This document shows, in pieces, positions 18,955 to 28,442 of a stretch of 64,000 bases of DNA (position 1 is the stretch's first letter; each line of letters begins with the position of its first letter). The notes beneath the pieces are model-generated. The model saw only the letters and a program-made list of their open reading frames with translations. It searched no databases and was not told the DNA's origin. Position numbers and translations under genes: made by a program. This stretch comes from Marinilabiliaceae bacterium JC040 (lineage in GTDB: Bacteria > Bacteroidota > Bacteroidia > Bacteroidales > Marinifilaceae): contig SNAP01000003.1 in assembly GCA_022496785.1 (NCBI GenBank), positions 1 through 64,000 on the forward strand, read 5' to 3'.

Positions 18955-19980
18955 CTATTTTTCATTCATTTTATACTCATTCATAAAGTCTGGAAGATTC
19001 TTTTTAATAATTTCAACAGTATCTTCTAAAGAAGTTTTTTTCATACCTCCTGCTGCATTAGTGTGACCTCCTCCATCAAAAAACCTTTCAGCAAATTTAT
19101 TAATAGGAATACTACCTTTAGATCTAAAAGATAATTTTACTCTATCCTCTTTCTCTGTAATAAGTATAGAGATATCAATACCTTTTATTTGGTGAGGGAT
19201 ATTTACTAATCCTTCAGAATCTCCGTTTTGAAAATTATATTTATCTTGTATTGATTTTGATAAACAAATAATTGCACTTGAACATTCATTTAAAACAATC
19301 ATTTCTTCGTGTAAACAATATCCTACTAATCTCAAACGGTTCTCACTAAATGTATTATATAATCTTTCATGAATATCCATTTTATTTATTCCCTTACTTA
19401 GTAGATCAGCAACAACTACATATGTTTCAGGATTTGAAGAGTTATAGTTTAATCCACCAGTATCTGTGTTAATTCCTACATAAATACTTGTTGCAATATC
19501 AGAAGATATATCATTAGTTCCATAAATATCTTTTATAAAATTATAAACCATTTCACATGTCGAAGTTACATCTGTTCTTGAAAAACAAAAATCAACATTA
19601 GCTTTTGGAAATGGATGATGATCAATCATTATTTTTGTACATGAATTTTTCTTCACGATAGGTTCAAGAAAACCTTGTCTTAATTCAACATTATGGTCTA
19701 AGAAGAATATTAAATCAGCTGCTTTTATTAATTCATTTAAGCGTAATCTTTTACTTGAATAAGAAGAAACTAAATCGATTCCTGGAACCCATGATAGATA
19801 TTCTGGATGATCATCTGGAGTAATTATATTTACAGTTTTTCCTAATTTTTTAAGAAATAATCCTAGTGCACAAGAGGAACCTATTGCATCTCCATCAGGC
19901 GACATATGAGTTATTAAAACAATTTTATTACTATCTTCAACTACTTTTTTAACTTTATCTATAACCTCTTTATTTATCAT
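18955..19980 (-). CDS. DHH-family phosphoesterase, NrnA-like (oligoribonuclease / pAp phosphatase)
   Basis: 341 residues. The DHH domain shows THMSPDGDAIGSS (metal-binding DxD), FFLDHN, the DHH triad in IDHHPFPKA and a late TDTGGLNY; the C-terminal DHHA1 domain ends with FDGGGHTNAAGG. NrnA degrades nanoRNA and pAp in the cytoplasm. A lipoprotein gene follows 55 bases downstream. Confidence 0.93.
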   Translation of the reverse strand: MINKEVIDKVKKVVEDSNKIVLITHMSPDGDAIGSSCALGLFLKKLGKTVNIITPDDHPEYLSWVPGIDLVSSYSSKRLRLNELIKAADLIFFLDHNVELRQGFLEPIVKKNSCTKIMIDHHPFPKANVDFCFSRTDVTSTCEMVYNFIKDIYGTNDISSDIATSIYVGINTDTGGLNYNSSNPETYVVVADLLSKGINKMDIHERLYNTFSENRLRLVGYCLHEEMIVLNECSSAIICLSKSIQDKYNFQNGDSEGLVNIPHQIKGIDISILITEKEDRVKLSFRSKGSIPINKFAERFFDGGGHTNAAGGMKKTSLEDTVEIIKKNLPDFMNEYKMNEK

Positions 19981-20029
19981 TCTATTATAAGTAATTTATT
20001 TGCGAATTTAATACTTTTTTATTGAATCA

Positions 20030-20797
20030 CTATTTCTTTTTACATACGAAATATATTGGAGCATAAGTTAAATGGACAGAATCCTTTTCTGAAAATTTAT
20101 TGACATAATCTTTTGAAAATCTTTTTAAATCAGATTTTGTCCATATTTTATTTGTTTTTAATCCATTAACTCCTGTTTTTTTTAGATGATTTAGAACATC
20201 CATAGGTGTTTTAAACAACATTTTCTTCTTTTCTTCATAAAAGTATAATATATCAAAATTTGATACTAATTTTTCTTCTATTAGTTTTCTATCTAAATAA
20301 TTAAGACCATTTCCAGTTATATCTTTTAACTCATAGAAGTTCTTTTTTCCAAAAGTACTAAATATAAAAAGTCCATCTTTATTAAGTTGTTTTGCTGCTT
20401 TTTCAAAGAAAGAATCTAAATCGTTAAACCATTGAATTGTGGATGCAGAAAGTAGTAAATCATAATCTTCAGGAAAACTTATTTGTTCAGCATCTCCATG
20501 TATAAAAGATAAAGTCTGAACATTTTCCTTTATATATGAAATCAATTTAGAATTAATTAGATCTGGGGCTATATCATTCAGAATTAAATCATTAACCTCA
20601 AATTCTTTAACAAGCATTTTTGTCAACAAACCAGTTCCACATCCTATTTCAAAAACTTTATCTAAAGAACAACTACAGTGTGCATCAACAATATCCATTA
20701 ATCTAGAACAAATAAATTTCTGAATAACTGCATTATCATCGTATGTGTTTTTACTTTTAGAAAAATTCTTTATAATAATATCTTTATCAATTTTCAT
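20030..20797 (-). CDS. bioC: Malonyl-ACP O-methyltransferase BioC
   Basis: 255 residues from the ATG at 20797. Class I methyltransferase with SAM motif VFEIGCGTGLLTKML and the BioC-type LLLSASTIQWFNDLDSFFEKA. It methylates malonyl-ACP so that fatty-acid synthesis can build pimeloyl-ACP. The ATG shares one base with the bioG stop (TAATG), so translation is coupled; an upstream alternative start inside bioG is unlikely. Last gene of the biotin operon. Confidence 0.93.
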   Translation of the reverse strand: MKIDKDIIIKNFSKSKNTYDDNAVIQKFICSRLMDIVDAHCSCSLDKVFEIGCGTGLLTKMLVKEFEVNDLILNDIAPDLINSKLISYIKENVQTLSFIHGDAEQISFPEDYDLLLSASTIQWFNDLDSFFEKAAKQLNKDGLFIFSTFGKKNFYELKDITGNGLNYLDRKLIEEKLVSNFDILYFYEEKKKMLFKTPMDVLNHLKKTGVNGLKTNKIWTKSDLKRFSKDYVNKFSEKDSVHLTYAPIYFVCKKK

Positions 20798-21444
20798 TAT
20801 ATAGCAATGATTTGTTCCCAACTATTATATTTATCAAACGGGTAATGAGGCATATTCACAATAGTTACTTCTGCATTTCCTTTCCAGTAGTTCAATAAAT
20901 TCTTCATAGAAAAAATTGTATCCTTTTCTGCGATAAGAACAGAATTCCACTTAAAATCTGAATTTGTTCCATATTTATTAACTAAAACTTCTAAGTTTTC
21001 TAATTCATCTACTTGCTCCTCAAATTCACGTGAAGGTTTATTGAAAATAGAGTCATCATTAGATGCGAAGATTTCTGCAAAGAATTTATCAGTACCCATT
21101 CGCCTCAATCCCTTACATGTTATTTCAAAAATTCTCTCCTTAATTCCGTAATCATTATGGATAGGATAAGGACTACCACATAAAGCAATCTTTTTTATGA
21201 ATTTTATATCAAAATTTTCTGCTAATTCGTTAGCTATATATACTCCCATCGACCATGCAACAAGATAAGTTTCTGAATAAGAAGATATTGGTTTAAAAGG
21301 CAATTCTAAATCTCCCCTATAGTCCCAATATATTAAAACATCAAAATCTCCATTAATAGAATTTAAAACATTAGAATCCATTCCCCATCCATTGAAGAAA
21401 ACTATTAATCTATCGCTATTATTATCAACAAATTTATATTTCAT
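20797..21444 (-). CDS. bioG: Pimeloyl-ACP methyl ester esterase BioG
   Basis: 215 residues, alpha/beta hydrolase of the BioG (DUF452) type. Nucleophile elbow AWSMGVYIANE near residue 70, FFNGWGMDS at the N-terminus and the catalytic-His region MPHYPFDKYNSWEQI at the C-terminus. It removes the methyl group from pimeloyl-ACP methyl ester, the job done by BioH in E. coli. Placed between bioF (1 base) and bioC (1-base overlap). Confidence 0.93.
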   Translation of the reverse strand: MKYKFVDNNSDRLIVFFNGWGMDSNVLNSINGDFDVLIYWDYRGDLELPFKPISSYSETYLVAWSMGVYIANELAENFDIKFIKKIALCGSPYPIHNDYGIKERIFEITCKGLRRMGTDKFFAEIFASNDDSIFNKPSREFEEQVDELENLEVLVNKYGTNSDFKWNSVLIAEKDTIFSMKNLLNYWKGNAEVTIVNMPHYPFDKYNSWEQIIAI

Positions 21445-21445
21445 A

Positions 21446-22609
21446 TTAGTCTATTAAAGAAAGAAACCTATCTATATCCTTTTTATCTATATCTGCATTT
21501 AAAGATAACCTAATCCGAGCACTACCTTTAGGAACAGTTGGGTGTTTAATAGCTTGAACAAAGAAAGATTCTTCTTTAATCCTATCACAAACTTCAATAC
21601 AATCTTTATTTGAACCAATAATTATAGGTATTATATTTGAAGAACCTTTAGTCTTTACACCCTTAATATTTAAACTTAAACGTACATACTCACTGATTTC
21701 ATTTAAATATTCTCTTTCTTTATTAAAGAATAACAATTTATCAAATATAAACTCAGACCAAGCAATATTTATAGGTGGTAAGGCTGTTGTATAAATCAAT
21801 GATCTAGAATTATTTATAAGATACTGTTTATATAAATCATCACAAACAACAAAAGCACCTACAGAAGCAATAGCTTTACCAAAAGTACCAACAATAAAAT
21901 CAACATTTTCAATACACACTTGCTCTTCACATACTCCTAAACCACTAACTCCTCGAGTTCCTAGAGCGTGAGCTTCATCAACATATAAAAATGCATCATA
22001 TTCTTGTTTTATGTCAACTAATTGTTGAATATCAGCAACATCCCCATCCATGCTAAAAATAGACTCAGTTACAATAAACACATTATTGTATTCATCTCTA
22101 TGTTGTAAAAGTATTTCTCTTAAATGGTTATAATCAAGATGTTTAAATCGTAAAAAATGTGCTTTTGACATTTTAGTACCATCAATAATACTAGCATGAA
22201 CAAATTTATCAGCTATAATCAAATCTGTTTTACTTGTTAAGGCTGATAAGATACCTGTATTTGCATGATAACCACTATTATAAAGCAAAGCACCTGATTT
22301 ACCATAAGCATCAGCAATTTTCTTTTCTAAACGCGTACATATAACATTAGTACCAGTTAACAAACGCGAAGATGTAGATGAAAAATAATCATCAATCTTA
22401 TTTTCTTTTATATATTTATTAAATTCTTTAATTAAGTCTTTTCTATAAGCTAAACCTAAATAATTATTAGAGGATAAATTAAGAAATTCTTTTCCATCAT
22501 TAATTATTATATTATGATTTTCTATAGAAATTGAAGATACCTCTCTTAGATTATTTGATTCTTTTAATCCTTCTAATCTAGATTCACATCTTTTCTGTAA
22601 ATTAGACAT
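21446..22609 (-). CDS. bioF: 8-amino-7-oxononanoate synthase BioF
   Basis: 387 residues, PLP-dependent alpha-oxoamine synthase. Visible: NNYLGLA, SRLLTGT, ESIFSMDGDVADI, YVDEAHALGTRGVSGLG and the PLP lysine in GTFGKAIASVGAF. It condenses pimeloyl-ACP with alanine. The family also contains 2-amino-3-ketobutyrate CoA ligase and serine palmitoyltransferase; position inside the bio operon decides for BioF. Confidence 0.95.
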   Translation of the reverse strand: MSNLQKRCESRLEGLKESNNLREVSSISIENHNIIINDGKEFLNLSSNNYLGLAYRKDLIKEFNKYIKENKIDDYFSSTSSRLLTGTNVICTRLEKKIADAYGKSGALLYNSGYHANTGILSALTSKTDLIIADKFVHASIIDGTKMSKAHFLRFKHLDYNHLREILLQHRDEYNNVFIVTESIFSMDGDVADIQQLVDIKQEYDAFLYVDEAHALGTRGVSGLGVCEEQVCIENVDFIVGTFGKAIASVGAFVVCDDLYKQYLINNSRSLIYTTALPPINIAWSEFIFDKLLFFNKEREYLNEISEYVRLSLNIKGVKTKGSSNIIPIIIGSNKDCIEVCDRIKEESFFVQAIKHPTVPKGSARIRLSLNADIDKKDIDRFLSLID

Positions 22610-22624
22610 ATATATATTCCTTTT

Positions 22625-23896
22625 TTAATATTTCTCAACAACATTTACTAAAGCCGTACATAATTTATTTAATTCGTCATCACTTATTATATATTGAGGC
22701 ATTATATAAACATTTGTACCAAAAGGTCTTACCCATACCTCTTCTTTAACAAACATAGCTTGAATTTTACCCATATCAACTGGATTTTTCATCTCAACTA
22801 CGCCTATTGCACCTAAGCATCTAACATCAGCCACCTTAGGATTAGAACGTAAAATTGAAAGATTCTTTTCCATAATCATTTCAATTTCCTTATTTCTAAC
22901 TTTCCAATTAGACATCATTAACAAATCAATACTTGCACAAGCTACTGAACATGCTAAAGGATTTCCCATAAAAGTTGGACCATGCATAAAACAAGAAGGA
23001 TTTCCACTACTTATTGTATTTGCAACATCATCTGTAGCCATTGTTACAGCAAAACTCATGTAACCACCTGTAATAGCTTTACCAAGACACATTATATCTG
23101 GTTGAATATTCGCATGATTACAAGCAAAAAGCTCTCCAGTCCTTCCAAAACCTGTAGCAATTTCATCAGCTATCAAAAGTACATTAAATTCATCACATAA
23201 TTCACGAACTTTACGTAAATAATCTGCAGAATAGAACCACATTCCTCCAGCACCTTGAACTATTGGTTCTAAAATAACTGCTGCAATTTTATTTGATTTC
23301 TCCTCAAATACTTTTCTAATATTATTATAGTCCTTATCTGAACATTTTTCTCCAAATCGCGATTCAACTTTATCTACAAAATTTTGTATTGATAATTTGC
23401 CATTAAAGATTCCATGCATACCTGTATCAGGATCACAAACAGACATTGCATGCCAGGTATCTCCATGGTAACCATTTCTTATTGTTAGAAACTCCGTTTT
23501 ATCATTATTATCTATAGAATGCCAATATTGTAAAGCCATCTTCATAGCTACTTCAACAGCTACAGAACCAGAATCGCTGTAAAAAACTTTCTGAAGTTTA
23601 CTTGGAGTTATATTTATTAGTCTCTTTGCTAAACTTATAGCAGGCTTATGAGTAAAACCACCAAACATTATATGAGACATCGATTCAATCTGACTAGACA
23701 TAGCATTATTCAAAACTTCATTGCTATATCCGTGAATTGCACACCACCAAGAAGACATACCATCAATCAGTTTTCTACCATCTTCTAACTCTATATAAAC
23801 ACCCTTGGCTCTTTTTACTTGATATACTGGCAATGGATCAATTGTAGATGTATAGGGATGCCAGATATGTTCTTTATCAAATTCTAAATCATTCAT
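22625..23896 (-). CDS. bioA: Adenosylmethionine-8-amino-7-oxononanoate aminotransferase BioA
   Basis: 423 residues, class III aminotransferase. HIWHPYTSTIDPLPV, DGMSSWWCAIHGY, FYSDSGSVAVEVAMKMALQ, LIADEIATGFGRTGELFAC and the PLP lysine in CLGKAITGGY are all present. It makes 7,8-diaminononanoate using SAM as amino donor. In some Bacteroidetes bioD is fused to or beside bioA; here the length is that of BioA alone and no bioD follows. Confidence 0.96.
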   Translation of the reverse strand: MNDLEFDKEHIWHPYTSTIDPLPVYQVKRAKGVYIELEDGRKLIDGMSSWWCAIHGYSNEVLNNAMSSQIESMSHIMFGGFTHKPAISLAKRLINITPSKLQKVFYSDSGSVAVEVAMKMALQYWHSIDNNDKTEFLTIRNGYHGDTWHAMSVCDPDTGMHGIFNGKLSIQNFVDKVESRFGEKCSDKDYNNIRKVFEEKSNKIAAVILEPIVQGAGGMWFYSADYLRKVRELCDEFNVLLIADEIATGFGRTGELFACNHANIQPDIMCLGKAITGGYMSFAVTMATDDVANTISSGNPSCFMHGPTFMGNPLACSVACASIDLLMMSNWKVRNKEIEMIMEKNLSILRSNPKVADVRCLGAIGVVEMKNPVDMGKIQAMFVKEEVWVRPFGTNVYIMPQYIISDDELNKLCTALVNVVEKY

Positions 23897-23898
23897 AA

Positions 23899-24858
23899 TT
23901 AATCTATTACAAATCCTAATGATTCAATTCTCTCGATATCATTTTTAATTGTAGCTCCTGTAGTTGTTAATAAATCACCTGTAATAGCTGCATTCACTCC
24001 TGACTGCATTGCTAGAGTTTGAATATCTTTAATTATTAATCTTCCTCCAGCAAATCTAATCCATGAATCAGGATTGATAATTCGAAATATTGCTATAGTT
24101 TTTAAGATTTCATCATCTCTAAGAGGTTTTGCAGATTCTAATGGAGTCCCAGGAATAGGATTTAATATATTAATTGGAATAGATTTTATATTTAAATCAA
24201 ATAACAAGAATGCCATATCAATTCTATCTTGCATACTCTCACCCATACCAATTATACCACCAGAACATACTTCAATACCTAAATCTTGGCATATTTTAAT
24301 AGTTTCTATTTTATCTTCAAGCGTATGAGTAGTACATAAATTCTTAAAATTATTAGGAGAAGTTTCAACATTACAGTGATATCTTCTAACTCCACTATCT
24401 TTTAATTTTTCTAATCTTTCTCTATCTAAAAGCCCCATAGAAGCACAAACCTTTATATCTGTTTCCGATTCTATTTCTTCAATATAATCACATAAAGTAT
24501 CAAGATCTTTATTTGAAACAGCTCTACCACTTGTAACAAAAGAATATCTTTTTACACCTTGAGAAAAATTATTTTCTCCTAATTCTACTGCTTCCTTTCT
24601 GCTTACTAAATCGTATGTATCTATATTTGTTTTAAAATGAGCAGATTGAGCACACCATTTACAATTCTCAGAACACTTTCCAGATTTTGCATTTACTATC
24701 GAGCATAAATCAAATTTATTACCCATGAAATGTTCTCTTAAATCGTTAGCCAATGCACATAAAGATTTAGTATCTACATTTTCTACTAAACTTAGAGCTT
24801 CATCTTTACTTACTCTATAACCTTCTATTATAGACGCTTTTAAACTTTCTATATCCAT
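23899..24858 (-). CDS. bioB: Biotin synthase BioB
   Basis: 319 residues from the ATG at 24858. The radical-SAM site is CSENCKWCAQS (CxxxCxxC). Further landmarks are YSFVTSGRA, HCNVETSPNNF, CSGGIIGMGES, NPIPGTPLE and the late AGGRLI. It inserts sulfur into dethiobiotin. An upstream in-frame TTG lies inside the operon's -7 element (24896-24889), so the ATG is the right start. First gene of bioB-bioA-bioF-bioG-bioC. Confidence 0.96.
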   Translation of the reverse strand: MDIESLKASIIEGYRVSKDEALSLVENVDTKSLCALANDLREHFMGNKFDLCSIVNAKSGKCSENCKWCAQSAHFKTNIDTYDLVSRKEAVELGENNFSQGVKRYSFVTSGRAVSNKDLDTLCDYIEEIESETDIKVCASMGLLDRERLEKLKDSGVRRYHCNVETSPNNFKNLCTTHTLEDKIETIKICQDLGIEVCSGGIIGMGESMQDRIDMAFLLFDLNIKSIPINILNPIPGTPLESAKPLRDDEILKTIAIFRIINPDSWIRFAGGRLIIKDIQTLAMQSGVNAAITGDLLTTTGATIKNDIERIESLGFVID

Positions 24859-24888
24859 AATTATTAAAACAAAAAAAAGATATATAGC

Positions 24889-24896
24889 CAAAACTA
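24889..24896 (-). promoter_or_regulatory. -7 element of the biotin operon
   Basis: TAGTTTTG on the minus strand matches TAnnTTTG and lies 31 bases before the bioB ATG. I see no clear BirA-type operator around it. Confidence 0.55.
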
Positions 24897-24910
24897 TACA
24901 TCTTAAGTTA

Positions 24911-25198
24911 TTAATTTAAATGCAAATTTCTACAAGACATACTTTCTCCTTCAACCATTTGCATCTCTATTTTATCTCTTAAATATTCATTTAGAATATC
25001 ATTTATATTAAAAACAAAGAAATCTTCATTCCAAACAGAAAATAATTTAGACAACTTATGAGATGACATTTCACATACATCTACAGATAAGTGACCAATT
25101 CTTACACTAATTCCCAAAGAAGAGAATATAGCATATGCCTTTCTACTCCACTTGCGAAAACAAATATAATCTGCTGTATTTGAATTTAACTTTCTCAT
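24911..25198 (-). CDS. Small protein with KWSRKAYAIFSSL motif, function unknown
   Basis: 95 residues. The N-terminal half reads YICFRKWSRKAYAIFSSLG then VRIGHLSVDVCE; the rest has no known domain. From memory, closely similar (C)FRKWSRKxYAxFxSLxxxVxIGxL segments occur at the N-terminus of Bacteroidales TonB-dependent receptors and as small stand-alone proteins, so this may be a conserved export or regulatory peptide. No hydrophobic signal helix follows. It lies 22 bases after a carboxypeptidase-regulatory-like protein on the same strand and 52 bases before bioB, which has its own promoter. I cannot assign a function. Confidence 0.6.
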   Translation of the reverse strand: MRKLNSNTADYICFRKWSRKAYAIFSSLGISVRIGHLSVDVCEMSSHKLSKLFSVWNEDFFVFNINDILNEYLRDKIEMQMVEGESMSCRNLHLN

Positions 25199-25220
25199 TT
25201 GAAATCCAAAAGTAATAAAA

Positions 25221-26123
25221 TTAACTAATAGTATCTGATTTTACATTTTTTTCTTTAGGATGTAAAATTAAATACTCTTCATATTTATCTTTAACCAACA
25301 TAAGTAATTTGATTGTAGAAACGTTAGAGCTTATATTAGCCAAGTCAACTTTTGAATTAAAGTAAATTAGAAAATCATTTAATCTATCTTTATTTTTTTC
25401 TTTTGTCAGTTTAATAAGAACCTCTTCACTTATTTTATTAGATAATATAAAATTTGAATACCTTTTGTTTTTAAGTTTAATCCGTTTCTCGCTTCTTCTT
25501 TTTGCCATATTAGGACCTAATTGAATACCAATTCCTCCTCCTACACCATTAAAGCACAACATTCCATCAGAAACCTCTTGAGTTTTTCCATATTTCTTTA
25601 CATACTGATATTCATTAGAGTTAATAGCAGCCATTATACCACTTGTTAATCTATCTGTAAGTTGTTCCAAAAAAGGATTTTCTGGAAGTTTCATATGAAC
25701 AAAATCATGTTTAAATTGTTCCCAAGTACCCAAACTTATCACATTAACTTCATCAAGCTGAAAAGCTACTTGCTCCATAAAAACATCTAAATAGTAATCT
25801 TCATTATTGATATTTGGAATCTCTATTACCTTTGTCTTATATCCTAAAGATTTAAAGACAAGTTTATCACCGGTATTAACAGAAATCTTATATACTCCAT
25901 ATTCATTAGCAATAAAACCTTTATTACTACCATTTATAAAGATCTGAGCAAAAGCAACAGGTTTTTTAGTATCAGAATTCAGAATTTTACCTCCTACTAG
26001 TACTTTTTTTTCTCTATTTTTTAAATAATTGGTATAATTTGAACTATTTAGAGCAAATAATTCACTTGAAGAAAAAACTACTAAAAGTAGTATTGGAATT
26101 AATATTTTTATTTTATTTTTCAT
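25221..26123 (-). CDS. Exported protein with carboxypeptidase-regulatory-like domain
   Basis: 300 residues from the ATG at 26123, where a signal peptide begins (MKNKIKILIPILLLVVFSSS). Residues about 40-125 form a CarboxypepD-regulatory-like beta-sandwich (GGKILNSDTKKPVAFAQIFI, GFIANEYGVYKISV, DKLVFKSLGYKT), a domain often found at the start of TonB receptors but here on its own. The C-terminal half is helical and charged, with no barrel. A longer in-frame start exists but lacks a signal and lies within a hairpin-rich leader. Probably periplasmic or outer-membrane attached; function unknown. Confidence 0.8.
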   Translation of the reverse strand: MKNKIKILIPILLLVVFSSSELFALNSSNYTNYLKNREKKVLVGGKILNSDTKKPVAFAQIFINGSNKGFIANEYGVYKISVNTGDKLVFKSLGYKTKVIEIPNINNEDYYLDVFMEQVAFQLDEVNVISLGTWEQFKHDFVHMKLPENPFLEQLTDRLTSGIMAAINSNEYQYVKKYGKTQEVSDGMLCFNGVGGGIGIQLGPNMAKRRSEKRIKLKNKRYSNFILSNKISEEVLIKLTKEKNKDRLNDFLIYFNSKVDLANISSNVSTIKLLMLVKDKYEEYLILHPKEKNVKSDTIS

Positions 26124-26130
26124 ATACAAA

Positions 26131-26225
26131 CAGAAATAGTTAGGAGAAATAACATCATAGAAAAAAACTAATCGGACTAACAAAACAATATCTTAAAATA
26201 TATCCCTCCTAACTTTCCTATTTCT
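26131..26225 (-). promoter_or_regulatory. Long 5'-leader hairpin
   Basis: CAGAAATAGTTAGGAG (26131-26146) is complementary to the segment at 26206-26225 (CTCCTAACT, a 4-nt bulge, TATTTCT). A -7 element TACATTTG (minus strand, 26242-26235) would start transcription near 26228, so the stem closes almost the whole leader of the downstream gene and includes a GGAG sequence on one arm. Function unknown. Confidence 0.4.
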
Positions 26226-26315
26226 ATTTGACTACAAATGTAGATTACAAAAGGTCTACATGCAATAGATTTAAGGATTTAACAGGAAGATTAACTTTCA
26301 TTAAGAATATTATAA

Positions 26316-28424
26316 CTAGCCTAAACTTAGAGTAAAATCACTATTAAGTTTAACAACACCTTCTTTTTCATCTCCATTTTCATCAATAAACCCTTTCAAT
26401 TTACTAGTTTTTCCTTTAATACACAAATCTTTTATTTGCTTATCAGTCAGTGGTTTACCCATAAAACTAAAAGGTATTACAGTTTTACATCCTTTAGCAT
26501 AATCTAAACATCCCCAAGCTTTTTTACCTTTTACAAATTTAGCTTTCTTACACCTAGGGCACACTAAATTATCTATATCAACATTTTTGCGTTTCTTAAC
26601 TTTCTCACCTTTAGTAGCATCTTTTTCATCACTTACAGAAACAATAGTTTTGGATTCAGATTGCTTTACATTCACAACAACATCTGAAACCATTTCTTTC
26701 ATTTCGTCCATGAAATTTTTAACACTATACTCGCCTAATTCAATTTCTCTAAGTTTCTTTTCCCAAAGGCCAGTAAGTTCAACCGACTTTAGAAGGTCAT
26801 ATTTTATAGTATTAATTAAATCTTTTCCTGTTGGAGTAGCTTCAATTTTTTTCTTTTGTTTCTGTATATATTTTCTTTTATAAAGAGTTTCAATAATATT
26901 TGCTCTAGTAGAAGGTCTTCCAATACCATTTTGCTTCATTACATCTCGTAAAGAGTCATCTTCCACATCTTTGCCTGCAGTTTCCATAGCTCTTAATAAG
27001 CTAGCTTCAGAATAAGATTTAGGAGGAGATGTTTGTTTTTCAACAATTTTAGGATTTTGAGCTCCTTTTTCGTGTACAATAAACTCTGGCAAAATAGTAT
27101 CTTCACTAGTAATATCAAAAACCACTCTCCACCCTTTATCTACAATAATCTTTCCTGTTGCTTTAAATTTAATAATCTTAGATTCAACATTATTAATCTC
27201 ACCAAAAACTGTAGTATTAGCAATTTTACAATCAGGATAAAAAGTTGCAATAAATCTTCTAGCTACCAAATCATATACATACTTCTCATTTTTAGTCATA
27301 TTATGATTAAAAACATTAGTAGGTATTATAGCATGGTGATCTGTTATCTTTTTATCGTCAAAAGTTTGTTTTGTCTTTTTTAACTTCTTACCCAAAAGAG
27401 GTTCAGTAAAATTTTTATAAGGCTCTAGAACTTTTAAAATTCCTGGTATCTTATCGTACATATCATTAGGAAGATATGTTGTATCAACTCTAGGATAAGT
27501 AGTCAATTTCTTTTCATATAGAGATTGTATTATTTTTAAAGTCTCCTCTGCTGAAAAATCATATTTCTTATTACACTCTACTTGTAAAGATGTTAAATCG
27601 AATAATTTAGGTGGTCTTTCCTTAGCATTCTTTGTTGTTATATCAACAATTTCAATATCTCTACCTTTTATAGATTCAAGTTGTTTATTTGCTTCTTCAA
27701 TAGTTTTAATTTTACCTAATTGAGAATTAAAACTTACATCACGATATATTGTTTTCAATTCCCAAAACGGTTCAGAAACAAAATTCTCAATTTCATCCTG
27801 TCTTTTAACTATCAATGCCAAAGTAGGAGTTTGAACTCTACCAATAGATAAAACACTATTTTTTTTACCTTTTTCATTTTTACCATACTTAAGAGTATAG
27901 GCACGTGTTGCATTCATTCCTAGTAACCAATCTCCAATAGCTCTAGCACTACCAGCTGCATATAGATTATTAAAATTCTCTGCATCTTTTAATTTCACAA
28001 AACCTTCTTTAATAGCTTCTTCTGTTAAAGAAGATATCCACAATCTTTTTACAGGAACTCTACAATTCGCTTTTTGTAAAACCCAACGCTGAATAAGTTC
28101 TCCTTCTTGACCAGCATCACCACAGTTAATCACTTCTTCTGCAGTTTCTACTAAAGATTTTATAACATTGAATTGTCTTTGTATTCCAGAATCATCAATC
28201 ACCTTAATCCTAAAAGTTGGTGGAATCATTGGCAAATACATCAAATTCCAATATTTCCACTTATCTGTATATTCATGAGGCTCTTGTAAACCACATAAAT
28301 GTCCATAAGTCCAAGTTACTTGATATCCATTCCCCTCATAATATCCATTTTTTCTAGAATTTGCACCTATAATTTTTGCAATTTCACCTGCAACAGAAGG
28401 TTTCTCAGCAATACAAACTTTCAT
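26316..28424 (-). CDS. topB: DNA topoisomerase III (type IA)
   Basis: 702 residues. Toprim domain starts MKVCIAEKPSVAGEIA with GDAGQEGELIQRW; the catalytic Tyr lies in TTYPRVDTTYL; further landmarks are SIGRVQTPTLA and NGIGRPSTRA. A single zinc-ribbon end has CPRCKKAKFV and CLDYAKGC. It relaxes or decatenates DNA by single-strand passage. It follows a PAP2 gene by 18 bases on the same strand. Confidence 0.95.
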   Translation of the reverse strand: MKVCIAEKPSVAGEIAKIIGANSRKNGYYEGNGYQVTWTYGHLCGLQEPHEYTDKWKYWNLMYLPMIPPTFRIKVIDDSGIQRQFNVIKSLVETAEEVINCGDAGQEGELIQRWVLQKANCRVPVKRLWISSLTEEAIKEGFVKLKDAENFNNLYAAGSARAIGDWLLGMNATRAYTLKYGKNEKGKKNSVLSIGRVQTPTLALIVKRQDEIENFVSEPFWELKTIYRDVSFNSQLGKIKTIEEANKQLESIKGRDIEIVDITTKNAKERPPKLFDLTSLQVECNKKYDFSAEETLKIIQSLYEKKLTTYPRVDTTYLPNDMYDKIPGILKVLEPYKNFTEPLLGKKLKKTKQTFDDKKITDHHAIIPTNVFNHNMTKNEKYVYDLVARRFIATFYPDCKIANTTVFGEINNVESKIIKFKATGKIIVDKGWRVVFDITSEDTILPEFIVHEKGAQNPKIVEKQTSPPKSYSEASLLRAMETAGKDVEDDSLRDVMKQNGIGRPSTRANIIETLYKRKYIQKQKKKIEATPTGKDLINTIKYDLLKSVELTGLWEKKLREIELGEYSVKNFMDEMKEMVSDVVVNVKQSESKTIVSVSDEKDATKGEKVKKRKNVDIDNLVCPRCKKAKFVKGKKAWGCLDYAKGCKTVIPFSFMGKPLTDKQIKDLCIKGKTSKLKGFIDENGDEKEGVVKLNSDFTLSLG

Positions 28425-28442
28425 AAAACGTGTTTTTTGTTT

